Of a stretch of DNA of 64,000 nt, positions 1 to 13,135 are shown piece by piece. The stretch is taken from assembly GCA_021234155.1 (NCBI GenBank), contig JAJEKV010000005.1:20258089-20322088 (forward strand), in the 5' to 3' direction. The stretch's first letter is position 1, and each line of letters begins with the position of its first letter. Below the pieces are notes generated by a model that did not search any database, was not told the origin of the DNA, and saw only the letters and a program-made list of their open reading frames with translations. Position numbers and translations under genes: made by a program. The DNA is from Isoetes taiwanensis (Eukaryota > Streptophyta > Lycopodiopsida > Isoetales > Isoetaceae).

Positions 1-290
1 ATGTTCCACCGGTGATAAGTTTATGCACGTTTAATGCATTTAAGGTTTTGAGGGTTTTGTTTCTATGGTTTATCAATTTTGACTTTGCATTTGATAAGAT
101 TCCAATGTTTCATTGTTTTGGGCAGTTTTAGCATACCTTTATTCCGTCTGTGAATGCAGAGTCAGGTCGCACTTCTGGTTTGTCGCGTTCTAAACCATTC
201 CGCTCTCTATGCCAAGTATTCCAGGGAATGACAAACGTTGGTGCTTTTACGCTGAGGTGTTTGGAGCATGGTCACAAGATCTTCTGCCGG

Positions 291-373
291 TTTTGCACCA
301 TTGGGTTTTGTGAATTTAGTTCGCACCATTAAAGATCTTCCTGCTTATTTTGCACCATTGGGTTTTGTGAATT
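291..373. repeat. 26-bp direct repeat pair
   Basis: The same 26 bases (TTTTGCACCATTGGGTTTTG plus six more) occur at 291-316 and 348-373, separated by 31 bp. Nothing else is recognisable in bases 1-470, which lie beyond the 3' end of the minus-strand BAHD pseudogene. Confidence 0.7.
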
Positions 374-470
374 CTATTTTAAAAACTACAAACTTTAGTC
401 GATAAGGAGGAAATTAGGTTTGAGGCTCCCTTTGATTTGGCACAATGAAAGACTATTCTCGCCCTAAATT

Positions 471-1895
471 TTAATCGCCCCACAATAAAAGATGAAGACG
501 TCTCATTAAGCAGACACAATGTAGCATATCATAGTAGTCATATAGCAATTTCTGGGCAATATATTTGTTTATGAGATTATATTTTAGAAGGCATTGGAAA
601 TGGCCCTGAAGTAATAGGCAAATTCCTTTGTCATGGAGCAATCTCAGCATGAGGATCCAAGAGGCAAAATGCAACCTCAGACCTATCTCCTTTGGTAGGC
701 ATGGCATGATGGAAGCTTGGGCAGGACCGTTGAGGGCAAGTAAATGTGGTAGATCGAGCGCCACCATCCAAAATCCGCTATCATAGACAGGGAATCCAAC
801 AAAACTAGTTATGGTAGCATCAGACCCCGCCAGGAAATTTCGTAAGCTCCAACCATCCACCAGACTTGGCTAGGTCACGTCTCCAAACACTGGATGGACT
901 TCTTCACCATTTTGGCTCCAAAAGAGAGGCCCCTGCTGCTGCACAGATCTTCGACCATGGCACTTGCTAATGTAATCTGCATGCCATTGCCGAAGAAAGA
1001 CTGCTGCAGCTCAGGATCCCATCGTTTTTTCCTTCTCAGATCAACAGGAAAAACTTTTATGTGTGTGATGGTATTGCTGAAGCCCTCGAGCCTGGCAATG
1101 GTCTCCGCAAAGGTACCGCGCTTGGAAGGAAGAAGCTCGAAGTGCATCCGTCTGATGCCTCTTCAAAGTGACCCTTCTCGACTTTGCACGATTGTGAAGG
1201 TTATCTGAACGGGCTTGGGCCCGGTGAATTGTGATAAGCTTTCAGCTTTTTGGTCGTAGCTGGCCACAAAGGAAAACAACTCGCACAGAAGTTCGAGATA
1301 GGTCGTCCACAATGGTGACTTCGGTTTCTTTCAGTATAATGATCCCATGTTGGGTTTCTTATAAATCTGAAGCCCTGCGGATCGCCCCCATGCTCCTGCA
1401 AATAAAATCATAGAGTGCGCATCAAACAGAGTATGGCATACGCCCAATCCTATAGCAATACCACCGCATCTGAACCTGGTTACTTGAATCCGAAGCAGCG
1501 GATCCCTGAACTGGTCCCTAATCGTATTCTCTCGAGGATTGCACTGGTAGTTGAAAGGGGCATTTTTTAGATCAGACCAATCGTCTAAACTGACCCTAGA
1601 GGTTGCTTCTATGAAGGGTATCCCAGCCGAGTTCACATCCACGACTAGCCTGCCGTCGTGGCCCAGTTTCAGCCTTCCTGCTACTATGGGAAAATGAGAA
1701 AGCGTCTCAGACAGAGATTTTTTCAGATTTTCCATCACATTTTCTCTGTTTGGAGGATGAGATTTGGCTCGGAAATAGAAGAGATTTTGGAGGTAGAATC
1801 TCAAATTTGGCATGTCTAAAAATGTAATATCTCATTTTCATTGGTCATTTGGATCAATATAATCACCTACGGCCACGGAGAATTGGTGGTAAGAA
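471..1895 (-). pseudogene. BAHD acyltransferase pseudogene
   Basis: BAHD enzymes move acyl groups from CoA thioesters to alcohols or amines in plant secondary metabolism. Read on the minus strand, 1813-1331 encodes the N-terminal half, with PNLRFYLQNLFYFRA near the start and the catalytic HxxxD motif as HTLFD (about 1435-1421). Another frame at 1147-875 gives the family block PVDLRRKKRWDP followed by SFFGNGMQITLASA, and 860-660 gives TSFVGFPVYDSGFW, where the DFGWG motif should be but is degraded. The three blocks are in the right order and total length is near the usual 430-460 residues, but they lie in different frames. The N-terminus probably continues to about 1895 (GDYIDPNDQ), interrupted by two TGA codons at about 1826-1834 that would be CGA before a C-to-T change. 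The conserved region runs into duplicated block D at 1803. Substrate cannot be inferred. Confidence 0.85.
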
Positions 1896-1989
1896 CTGGT
1901 TAATACCAAAGACCGGCTCTCCTTCAGCGGCTCCTCCACCCCCTCCACAATTCCATCTAGCGAAAGGTTTGAAAAGTGTGCATCACCCA

Positions 1990-3195
1990 TCCCTCCCCGC
2001 TGCCCGGTCAAATGTGGCCCGGCATCGACCTGCATATAAAAATATGGCATATTGTAACCTTTCGGAAAAATCCATCCGCCTTGCAAGGTTGGATGGCGGC
2101 TTTGCAACATCCAATCAAGAACACATCGCGATGCATACGATGCCCACACCTCTAGAGTGTACCCAGCCCACCTGGGTTGTCACCACAAAATTGGCAATGT
2201 ATGCAGAATCAACAACCTTTAGCTCTTCCCTTTCGACTCTCATACAAATGCGAGGGAGATGGGATATCGAACGCTCCAGGAGTCACCCAAAAGGGTCGAG
2301 TCTAACGATCTGGCGGTCAAATTCATGCAAGTGCTCGTTGTTTTCTCCTAAGGACCGTTGCCTCCCTGATTTTTAATGCAGCTAGTTGCCGTTTAGCCGT
2401 CCTCTAATTCAGCGTGCCATCTTGTCATACCCATCGGACGCGGTCCTTCAAGCCGAATATTCTCTTGAGGAAAGTGTTGGGTTCCGACTTCTCTCATTCT
2501 CTAGTTGGGCCGAGGAATATCCACAAGGTCATTCACGGCTCGACCGGACCCCTGTCACCTCCAAAAGTTGGATAGCGTCGGCAACAAGGTGTATGTAATG
2601 GTGATGGGCTCACCATGTGTGGCCCACTCTCGCTATCTTCCAATAGCTTGACCCTCTTCGTGCTGCCACCGGGCTTCTTTTGCCTCCATTTCCTACTCCC
2701 ATAATTTCACGGGCACTTCCTTCCAAGTCGTAGTATACTTCTGCTGCAAAACTCTTACTAAACTCACCGTTGGGGTAAATGTCCCTTCACTTGGACATGA
2801 TGCTCGATTTTGCTTTCGAACCACGGCATTCTTGCACTCGTGAGCCTTATACTTACCCCGCCTACTAGGCCACTCACTTTCAAACTCATTCTTGTCCAAA
2901 TTTGTGATTACATCGGGGCCCCCCGCTCCACTTGGACAATAGCCGTGCCCCGCCGCTTGCTACATTATGCACCTCCGTGATGGTGCAATTATCCCTCTTT
3001 GAAACTTCATCCATCGTGACGCGAACCTTTCTTAACTCCCTCGCTGCGGCGAAACTCATTCGCCCTTGCATGTGCTGGCCGCTCTCTCCATTTGCCGAAG
3101 TACCGACATCTCAAGCTCGTTCTCCAACCCTTCATGCCAAGGAGATCAGAGTAGAGGGGGTCCTCAAATTAGAGGGAACCGAAAATCCATCTTGA
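1990..3195 (-). pseudogene. Decayed unknown coding segment in block D
   Basis: Minus-strand frames here include MQGRMSFAAARELRKVRV (from about 3071) and, after a frame shift, DKNEFESEWPSRRGKYKA (from about 2899). Block D' conserves the second stretch at about 20765-20710, and both copies carry its flanks. Conservation in both copies argues for a former coding region, probably downstream exons of the kinase-like gene. I do not recognise the family. Confidence 0.3.
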
Positions 3196-3399
3196 TCCGG
3201 CTGCTCTGACGCACTCCACATTCCGCGTGGGTCGATTCAATTCTTCGTCTGCTCGTGGGACATAATTTGGATTGCCGATTTCTATAGATGCAATCGGATG
3301 ACTTGTATAGGTGTGTTTTGACTTCTTGTCTTTATAATGTTCGTTAGGCTGCGACATAAAAAAGCATAGAATAAATAACACAAAAAACACATCTTAAAA

Positions 3400-5211
3400 G
3401 GAAAAACTAAGCTACACAACACACGGATAATAATCTTTCAAATAGCATCGGATAAGTGTTTAATGAATTTAGTTGGAATATTATGTAATACAAGGATGTT
3501 TGAATGTAAGTGAATATGTATAGGCGTGACTAGGACCAACTTGGTCTAATGCATAATCGCCACCCTGGCCAAGTTGAAGAATCAATCGATTCCAATTGTG
3601 GCCTCGTGCGGGGGTGGAGAGCAATGGCCCGCATTGTGTCAAGTAAGCTGGGCCATATCAAATTTTCGTGTTTTTTTGTCCCTCATTGGCGACTCAACGC
3701 AATGTTTCAAATAGTCGCACATTCTCCGATGCTTGCCTTACTGCTCCAAGTTTCCTATTGACTCCATGTAGGAGTGCTTACTAGCAAAGTCGGCTAAGTA
3801 GTAGACAATGTGTTGCCCGTGTAAATCAAAGTCAACCCTTGAGCACCGTCTTGAGCCACTACCAAAAAAAAGATCATCATGCATATATGGATGCCGGCCC
3901 TTTCCATCTCAATTCTTTTTACCTTCGCCATCCATACCCTTGTAATGCCATCGTTTTACCTCCATCGCCCGTGGATCAACTTCGATTCACCCCAATCACA
4001 AATGCCAATGTATACGGCGGGATTAATACATCCCTTCTCCTTTCCATAATCAAAATGGAGCAATATATTGCCTGGATGCAAGTCCATATGCAAATATCTT
4101 TCTTGATGGAGCTACAGAGCCAGCCCTTCTGAGAATGACATTGCTAAGTCCCCAACCCTAGATGCAACAAATAATTCTTTCTCAAGCGCTCCTCAAGCAG
4201 CCTCAAGTCAAATCTCAACTCGGGACAGCTCCCAACTTCTTAAATGCAAGCTCTGCAAAGGCATTGGACCCATGACTTGTGAAGAAGGTTTAGCGAACCT
4301 CCATTCCAAAATGGGAAAATTAAGCCTTGTCTTTCTAGGCGGTTGTGCTACCAATGCAGCGTATGATACACCCATGCCTAACTTGCATTCGACTCCCTCA
4401 TGTTCTTGACATAGCTTCCACTAACTTATTGGGTTACGTACTAGACTGAAAATTATTATGTTGAAGTTTTTACACAATAAGGTTCATCCTAATAAAACTA
4501 GACCCTAAAATATTGCACTTGTAATAATCTGCGCCATATGAACGAGGAACCAATTAGATTTATGCATTTATTATTTGTGATGAGTCTACCATGGCAAACC
4601 AAGTAGTCTTAGCACCGCTCTTCTCGAGCTTCCCCCTATCTGTCTCACCGGGGCGTTTAGCTTTTTGGTTTGTGCCAACACTTTCTTAACAAGATGGGGG
4701 TTGATGGGCTTCTTTCTTCAATTTTCGTTGGTCCATGCCGCATTCCATGTCTTTGGCTTTTTTTCAGCTCTAGCCTCAGCGATGACTACTCAAATTTGCA
4801 ACTTATGATCATATTGTTTGGTGAGTCGGCTGATATTACCATTATCCATGTATACCTCTCTTGCTCACTCTTTGCGGGCTCTGGCTCCATCATTCAAGCT
4901 TAAAAGCCCTCTCGGCATCTTTTACCCATTTTGCATGGTAGTCTAGCCATCCTTCCTCATTTCTTTGGTAATCAATTCCAAATCTTGGTGAGGGCATTGC
5001 ATAGCCGATTACACAACCCGAGTTCATAAAATCTGGTCTCAAAGTAGACCATGCTTTGTTGTGGTCTACTTTTTTTTCTCTGGCCGCATCTTTTAAGATG
5101 ACTCAAAGTTGTGACTCAGTGCTTTGTGTTTGAGACGCTTTGCGGCTCTATCTGAGACACTAATGCCACATTTGGTTGCAAGTTAACTTCCGCTCTCTCT
5201 TCTGAAGTCAT
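3400..5211 (-). pseudogene. Kinase-like gene remnant in block D
   Basis: A minus-strand ATG at 5211 opens MTSEERAEVNLQPNVALVSQ, also present at the same place in D'. About 1.1 kb downstream, 4090-4061 encodes HMDLHPGNIL, which fits a protein-kinase-like catalytic loop (HxDxxxxN), and about 50 bases further comes IGICDWGES, a plausible DFG-type metal-binding segment (DWG). Further on, about 3740-3560 gives a block (MCDYLKHCVESPMRDKT in D') shared with D'. Many stops and frame shifts separate these parts, so the copy is not functional as assembled. The kinase call rests on the two spaced motifs only; an aminoglycoside-phosphotransferase-like fold is an alternative. The upstream half is not recognised. 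Confidence 0.45.
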
Positions 5212-6224
5212 CTTCGCTTGTTTTAAAGGATTGTCTAACAGACTAGCAAAATGCGACTTGCTGATAATACACAAACCATAACAAAGAACACCTACAAGTC
5301 AAGCAAAGATAAAACTTTGAATTTAGTGCTTAGCACATGAGGGTAAATCAACTCACTCTAACCAAAACAAAACGCTAATTTTACGCCTCCTATTCCTACA
5401 CTAAGACCCTAACATGAGTATGTATGTGCAAGGCCAATTATAGGTAACAAATAAAAGGACCAAAACACATTTTATGATCTATAGCCCGGCTCACGCCAAA
5501 ATGCAAGGCTAGTAAGTTTTAAATGCATTGCACTTGTCCCGTGTCATGCTTTTTTTTCAAAGACGAGACCAATGAATGCTTATCAAAACATCGCCCGGTT
5601 CCTATATTAGTGCTGGGACTTTTCATCAACAACACCATGGGAACTAGGGTGTGAATTAATAAAACATTCTTTAACCCTTAATAAAAGTACAACGCACCTT
5701 TCGACACCGCGTGATAAGGCCAACAACGGCGTCAAAGCGAGGGTTATACTCTAATAAAGGATGACCCTAGTTGCCTTAAGCCCCGGTGCCACCCACCCTC
5801 GGCATGCGCCAAATAAATGGCAATACCGGGGCAAGGGCATGCCTATGCTCTTAGCAAACACGCCGACCCTAAAAAGCCCTCTCAGCTTAATCGTTTAAGG
5901 CAAAGCAACCAATTTCTTTTCTTCTTTGGTTTTTTTTTTTACTTTACTCTTGAATTATTATTTGTTTAAATTGTTATTATTATTTTTTTTTCTAAAATAG
6001 GCCAAGCTCATTACTGAGCACAAGGCACTCACCATCGCTTCGCCCTTTACACTTGGGGGCAACAGGGGCCTAATCAAGGACCTAACCTGGCCTACCTATC
6101 AAAAAACAACAAAAAGACCTAAAAACTAAGAAAACAAAAAAAAAAAAGGTTTTTGGGTGGCAGGTAGGTTGGAGCAAGCCCACCTTTTTGGCGCCAAAAC
6201 CGAATCCGTAGCCACGAAAATATA

Positions 6225-6480
6225 TAAAAAATTTCACAGATAAAAACTTCACAGACGCTGAAACTTTTCACAGACAAAGCGGCGAAAATCGAAAAAGACG
6301 CTTAACATCATACCGGCTACAGACGCGTCTGCGCCAGATGTGAAAAACTTTTCGTATGGCGAATCAGTCTGGCCAGACGTCTTAAAAGTCAAATACTTTT
6401 TGCGACGAAAATTAGATTTCAGACGCTGAAGTTTTTTCACAGACGCTTTCGGAATCACAGACGCTGAATTTTTTTTTTTC
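6225..6480. repeat. CAGACGCTGAA-rich end of block D
   Basis: Short units of the form CACAGACGCTGAA recur several times, mixed with variants (CACAGACAAAG, CAGACGCGTCTG, CACAGACGCTTTC). The same kind of array occurs at 24150-24430 in D'. It resembles a subterminal repeat region of a DNA transposon, but no transposase was tied to it. Confidence 0.55.
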
Positions 6481-6579
6481 CCACGGCTGAGGTTTTTATC
6501 ACGTTAAATCGTATTTTATTAAAAATCGATTTTTTGACTTTATCGTCGGGAATTTTAATTTTGTGCGTGATAGAACCTA

Positions 6580-8799
6580 TCCGATCGACGAGGTTATATT
6601 GCGAGAGTAGCATTTGTTGTAACTTATAGATATAACTACCATACCTAAGCAAGATCGATTCTTTTAGTCAGTGCCCCCCCATTTGGTCGTTGCTCAAGAG
6701 AAAAAGTAAAGGCAATTTGACAATTTCAAAAACTGCAGGAGCAACCCCATAAATATAAAGGGTTTTTTTTTTTAATTTTTCTTTTAATTCCTTAATTGAT
6801 AACGCCCAAACCCTATTTCCCTCCATTTTCTTAATGCGGTAATGGTGGAAGGAGTTGAGAGCTCCCATTTGGCCACGGATGCGGCCATGATCCACTTAGC
6901 GACCCATATGCCCTAAAGGACGCCGATCCATAAGCATAACATGCTTCTTTGAGAACAAGCATAGGCATGGCGCTTTTAATGAGGCTCTTCACAGAGTATA
7001 GGCATCCGGCCAGCGTCTTTCAGCTCTTACTAGCAAAACTATGAAGTCCACAGATGATTGCCCAGTAAGTAGCTCATGAAATTAAATTATTTCTGAAGCT
7101 GCAAAAGGACAGAAAGAATCACTACCCTGAAGCAGAAACTTCTATTCGATGTGAGAGCTGCTATGTGATTCATTATGGGACGATATGTATCTGGTCTTTT
7201 ATATTATCTTGTTTTATTCCTTTGCACTTACTTACTTTCAACATTCTTAGGGGGTTGTTGCAATAGATCTATTCGCGAATATTTTTGGATTATGATGCGT
7301 TTTTGCCTTACGTAACTTTTTAGATCTATGTAAGGATAATAGGTTGGCCTTTGTTCGAAGTTTTCTTGTATACAATTTTTTCTAAGTTTTATTGATTTGT
7401 GTATTCCTTATGGTATTGCAGCCTATTACGGATGTCAAATAGAAACTATTGTTTGTGAAAAACCTGTTTTGTGGCATTCTTCAATGGATGTTTAGAAGTT
7501 ATCAAAATTTGGATCTTAGGTCCTTCAATCATGAGAAGCTCAATAAAATCCATGCTTAGTTCTTGCGGTGCTTTTCTTATTTCTTTGATTTTTTTTCTTT
7601 TGAAGCTCTTGTTTTGTTGCATTAGATTTCAAGATTAGATCCTTCAACAGGTTTATTGTCTTCAACAATTTATTCATCTTTTGTATGATCCGAACCTTCC
7701 TTTTTCCGGGGTTATTCTTTGGGTTATCGAGGCCAAATGGCTTTCTTGCATATTACACTAGGTAATGCTCCTTTCTTTCCATGTTTGTTGATGTTAGAAA
7801 ATGGGTTTTGCATTTGAATGGTATTAGAGGGTTATTATTATAGTTTCTTTCTATTGAAGTAATAGTTTCTTTTTGACGTGGTGGTAGGGAGTATGGCATA
7901 GCCATGATAGAGATGTTCTAGAGTTATTTTGCGGATGGTGCGACGATGTTTTAGCTTTATATCTTGGATGTTTTGCATCGGCGATTCCCTCCATGTTTTC
8001 TCGGGGTATGGGCGGGGCGATTCTGAATCCAACAGCAGTGGTGGTTTTGGGCTGTGATCTTGCTCATTACATTTAGGAATGATTATGCTTCTAAAGAAAT
8101 TTGGCTTCTAAATTGCTCATTTCTTTTAGGTGTCCGGCTCTTTAGAGAACATACCACATGACTATATCCAATCTAATTGTATTGTGAAGCACATGGTAAA
8201 ATTGTGGGTTCAACTCCCACATGTTCATCTTCCCATTGTAGTCACAAAATTCCCTAAATCCTCTTTGCATTGTCATAAAGCGCTTTTAAATATCATAAGC
8301 TCAAAATTAGGTTGTAAAAATTATCTTTGGTAAACTATTTGGTAATATTGCAGTAGGTTAACCATTTGGTATCATGCAAAAAAGTCATCTATACTTATCA
8401 TATGTTATTTGTTACAATTAATCACTATAAACTCATACTAGCAAACCTAAACCAATTACATTTATCGTATGTTGTTACGATTAATCTCATAAATCATCGT
8501 AACATAGACACTAAAATTACCATGTGTATATGCTAAGAAAGATAGATGGGATTGATAATCATTCTATTAAACTAGACATATTTTAAGTTGTTATAAAACT
8601 ATAACTATCATGTTCTACTACCATATAAAAAACAATGATCTTTTATCGCGTGGTAGAATTGTATTGATGAACTATAATGTATAACCAAATATGGTTTGTA
8701 AACTTTTTGGCCCACATATATGGTAATGATTTTAAGATTTGGTTTTCACTAATAAATCATTTCAAAAAATCATCTTGATTCAATTTTGGGGGCCTTGTG
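6580..8799. mobile_element. Partial TIR element in arm A
   Basis: This is the inverted counterpart of 30307-32525. Its outer end is the TIR TTTTGGGGGCCTTGTG at 8784-8799, followed by TTTGAACAAGG of the gypsy gag region. The other end is missing because block D is joined at about 6580, in the middle of the element. No transposase is recognisable. It includes a stretch (about 8152-8231) with a perfect tRNA T-arm-like segment, GTGGGTTCAACTCCCAC. Confidence 0.65.
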
Positions 8800-11700
8800 T
8801 TTGAACAAGGGGTATACACCGTCTGGAGGCGCTCACCTAGTGAGAGCCTTCTCGGCCTCTCTTTGGATACTTAAAATTGAGAAGAAAGTTTCCCTTGTGC
8901 GGGGAAGAAGTCTACCAATCTTGCGGGAGCTTTGAGATATCCTCCAAGCTATCCCTTGGGGAGGCCGTGGAGCGGATTGGCGTAAGGAGGCGGGCTTGCT
9001 ATCGGCAGGTTTCGGCACTGCGATGCAAGAATACCCCTACATCACACAGAACCCCCGCCCTGGCCGATATGGATTGGGAAGACGGGGGACCCAAACCATC
9101 CAGGATATTTGAGGAGGATGACGCTACCTGACTATATAGCGAGGTGAGTCTCACATTTATGCCGCTATTGAAATGTGATTGCCAACCACCTCATTATCAT
9201 CTTAATGATTGGTCAAGTAGATTGTAAACCCTACCGCCATTCTTATGGATACCGGTAGCACGCGATAACTTTGCATCTCCTAGAATGGCGCGTGGTAGTT
9301 TTTACACATCACCCCTTTGAGGTCTAAGCCACGTCCCCAGAGCATTGGCAAGTGGGGCCATGAGCCACACCAGTGGTCCTCGTATCAATTTGAGTATTCA
9401 AGTGCCGAGGGAGCACCTGTTGCTCTAGGAGGGAGATAATGGATATTGGCGGTATAATCTCATTGTGGGAATGGAATTCACAGAACGTAAAGCCAACATT
9501 GATTGTGGCGGAGGTCACCTTCAATGCACCAATGGGCGAGTCACTATAGCGGGTAAGCCAATTAGTCCTATTATGCAATGTATTTCATTCGCCCGGTTAT
9601 TAGGGCTCTCGGGGAAATTCAGTTACGGGAATGATTCGACTTGCTTCGATTGGAAGCTAAGTCCAAGCAGGATGAAGTCCTTGATGCATTGCCTCCGCAA
9701 TAGCCATAGTTCTTCCGGGAATACCATGATCTTTTTTCGATGAAATCCATCGGTTGCCACCATTGAGGGTGGAATATGAAATTACCACAAAACCGAGGCA
9801 CTAAACCTACCGGTAAGGCCCCATATCGAATGAGTATTCCTTAATGTGACCGAAGCTTAGAAGCGATTTGCAAGAACTCCTTAAATTAGGCTTGAGTTTT
9901 TGGAGCCCCGATACTTTGTTAAGAAGAAAGATGGCACCCTAAGAATGTGCATCGATTACCGCCAGCCTAAACAATCACACTATTAAGAATCGGTATGCTT
10001 CAACTGGGCGGATGATCTTATGGATCAATTGTAAGGGGCGATTGATCTACGGTCGGGTATCACCAAATAAGGATTAGGAGGATGACATCCATAAGTTCGC
10101 TTTCGGACGCGTTATGGGCATTACGAGTTTACCGTCATGCCATTTGGCTGACTAATGCTCCGGCCACCTTCATGAGGCTTATGAATGATGTCTTAGTGAG
10201 TACCTTGACGATTTTTTGTCATAATATTCTTTGATGATATCCTCATATCTGATAAGACCTTAGAGGACCATGAATGGCATCTTGGTTGGCCTTCTGACGA
10301 GGACGCCACCCGGGGTGCACCTCTATATATGGACGGATGGCATGTGCGTTCGAGGGGTCCTGAGAAAAACCCCAATATCACGGCTTTTTGGAGTAGAAAA
10401 ACCCATACCATATGGGTTTCGAACTAACTTTTACATTATAGCCTCTATCCATAGATTTCACGATTGGTTGTGCCAAATTATATAATCCCTTTCGGACTTT
10501 GTACCTTTTGTGAGGACATAGGTCTAGGGTTCTGGGAATACACGGAATTCACGGAATAGGGTAATGTCACGTAATATATGGAATAGGCTGGAATGGATAG
10601 TCTTTGAGATGAATGCGCTAGAAAGGTAAAAATGAAGCTGAAAATATAAGGATCGGCTCCTTCCATCGGATGGATGGCTCCCCAAGTCGATCATCTCACA
10701 GGAATCTCTCCTTCCCACCCGTATGAGCTCGGCCAGGTATACCTCGACCAAGGCAATAAAAACCCTACCAGGTGCACTCACTTGATCAATATGTGTACTC
10801 TAGGTGCAATTTTGGAGGCGCCACCAATTATATGCCAAATTCTCCAAGTGTTGCTTTGCTACCACTAAGGTTGATTACAGGACATATTGTGTCTAAAGAG
10901 GGAATAGCCACCGACCAGCTAAAATTGAAGTAGTCAAAGAATGGCCTATTCAACCAATGTGTGCGAGGGTTTGCGGCATCACGGGCTTGGCGGGTATTAC
11001 CCAAGTAAATTTGTCAAGGACTTTGCCAAGCTTCACGCACCTTTAGGCGACTGACCAAGCATGATAAGGTTAGGGATTGGATGGCACATTGGAAAGACAA
11101 AGTGCGGAGACCGGTTCAAGCATTAAAGGATGTTTTGACAACAGCTCTTGTTCTTACAATGCGGATCCTCAAAAAAGGATAAGTGGGTTGCCACGGATGC
11201 GATTAAAATTGCTACTGGGGGTTAATGCAAGAAGGTGGGGTTATAAAACATGATTCTCAAAAGATGAATGATGGCAGCAGCGATACCCGCATGACCAAGA
11301 GTTACTCGCCGTTGTGCGTGCTATGCATTGGCGGCATTATTTACTTGGAAGGTGATTCCGGTTAGATCGACTGATCATCAAAGCCTCCAATACATCTTTA
11401 CGCAACCCCATCTCAATTTGAGACAAAAGGCGGTGGATGGAATTCACGGAGGAATATGATTTTGAGGTCATTTATAAACCGGGCAAGCATAGTGTTGTTT
11501 TGAGCGCTCTTTCTAGACATCCATTACGTCACGAATGCATTGTAATGCTATCTCCACACTCTTCAGTGAGTTCGGCAAAGCGATTCAGCAGGCCCTTCCC
11601 ACAGACCCGGAATTCCGAGAGATTTGGCAAAGTGTATCTAGGGAAGCCAGAACGGATAAGGAGAGAGAGAGACTTTCCGCCATTATAAGAAGGAAGCTGA

Positions 11701-13135
11701 ACTCTTTTATTACAAGGACAAGTTATATGTTCCCGACACATCTGGAGTTCGTAAGCTTATTCTCCACGACACACATAACAGTCCAATAGCGGGGGCACGG
11801 AGATTCATGAAGACATATTTCAAAATCCGCTCCGACTATTTACGGCGAGCATGAAGAAGCACATTGCCACATATATCAAGCAATGCTAGACACATCAACA
11901 AACAAAGGCGGAGGCGATTCGTATTCGGGGGAGAATTGCAACCCCTCGATGTATTCAATGCTAAATGGGAAGTTATTACCATGGATTTTATCGTGGGGCT
12001 TTCGCTTTTTTAAGAGGGTTTGATGCCTTAATGGTGGTGGTCGACAAACTTCGAAGATGGCACATTTTGCCATGTCGGACCACGAGACCTTTGCATTGGA
12101 TATCGCCTTGTTCTTCACGAGGGAGGTATTTCGTGCATAGGATGCCCCGTACCATTATATCGGATCGGGATCCTAAGTTTGTTAGTGCATTTTGGAAGGA
12201 TTTCTTGGCACTATTCAAACTAAGCTTGCCATGACACGGCTTATCATCTGCCAGAACCGGATGGCCAAACAGAGCGTACCAATCGCATAATTGAGGATAT
12301 GCTATGTAATTATATGTGGAACAAAGCGGTCTCAATGGAAGGACTACATTCATTTGGTGGATTTTGCTTACAATAGTGCGAGGCGGGAGTCCTCAAGGAT
12401 GTCTCCTTTCATGATAAATTATGGTTATTGATTGCGACACGCACGGACCGTGGCATAACCCATGTATCAAGGTGGAGGTTTTCAACAATTACTCCGGACA
12501 TACAAGCGCTAGTTGAGGAAGTTGAGGCATACTTGATAGCCGCAAAGCTTCGGCAAAAAGAGTTTAGTTGATCGACAATGTACTCCCGGGAGTTTCAGTC
12601 GAGTGACTACATCGCGGCTAAAGATCAAGGTGAAACAAGCCAAACTTAAGATTGGCAAGCTGCAAAACTTGCATCTAGATGGGCGGGACCATTTTCTATA
12701 AGAGCATAGGTTCTCGAAGGCCCTACGGTTGGATCTACCCCACATCTAAAGATCCATGAGTCTTCCATGTAAGCCTTCTCAAGAAGCATCATCCGGATCA
12801 GGAAGAGATTCTTGACACACCAACATGGAGAGGCATCTCCGAGTTCGATGGGACGGGTAGGGATCACTCCCACCGAGGCTAACATCTTGACTCAAGGTGA
12901 CTAGAGGGCCCTTCACCGGTACTGAACTTTGAACTCCATGGAAGGTGTACACCACCCCAAAGTCTTCGAACCCATGCAAAGCCCTCACCAGGTGTGAGCG
13001 TTAGGTCTAGTGCACTATAGTCCCGATGATAGGCTTTACTACTAGAGGGCGTGATCATGAGGATCGGGGACATGAACCTCCCTTGTAAGCCGGTCACGGC
13101 CTCCACCCACAACCGGTGGGGCTCTTGTACATACC
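8800..13135 (+). pseudogene. Ty3/gypsy gag-pol remnant, arm A copy
   Basis: This is the plus-strand counterpart of the better-preserved minus-strand copy at 25921-30306. Recognisable pieces in order are the start of the protease-RT linker (about 9240-9850), RT (about 9900-10290), RNase H (about 11160-11370), and the integrase catalytic core (about 11940-12420), where DFIVGL- and ISDRDPKF-type segments can still be read. Frames change every few dozen codons. It also contains the 509-bp MULE-like insertion (about 10305-10815). Shared insertions show that it is a copy of the same element insertion as arm B, not an independent one. Confidence 0.85.

Larger units (their letters stand above)
1803..6577. 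repeat. Block D, left copy of a ~4.8-kb direct repeat
   Basis: This segment matches 19664-24530 collinearly over its length, beginning with AAATTTGGCATGTCTAAAAA and ending with ATAGAACCTATCC. The two copies differ by many small substitutions and indels, unlike clean point divergence. It carries decayed minus-strand coding sequence (below), a gene-free stretch at about 5212-6220 with T-rich tracts, and a terminal region with repeated CAGACGCTGAA motifs. Its left boundary lies inside the BAHD pseudogene. No terminal inverted repeat was seen, so whether D is a transposon, a gene-capturing element or a segmental duplication is open. Confidence 0.8.

Noticed and set aside
1849-2376. Long plus-strand open frame in block D as a gene
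   Set aside because: It is not preserved in D' as the same frame, and its residues look like antisense of minus-strand coding sequence.
8152-8231. Possible tRNA gene (perfect T arm, repeated at 30887-30966)
   Set aside because: GTGGGTTCAACTCCCAC is T-arm-like and GAACAT/ATGTTC could pair as an acceptor, but no consistent D and anticodon arms with U33 could be drawn and the length is 80 nt. It is probably part of the TIR element.
9324-9578. Open frame opposite the gypsy protease region
   Set aside because: An antisense shadow of the plus-strand gypsy remnant, with no motif.
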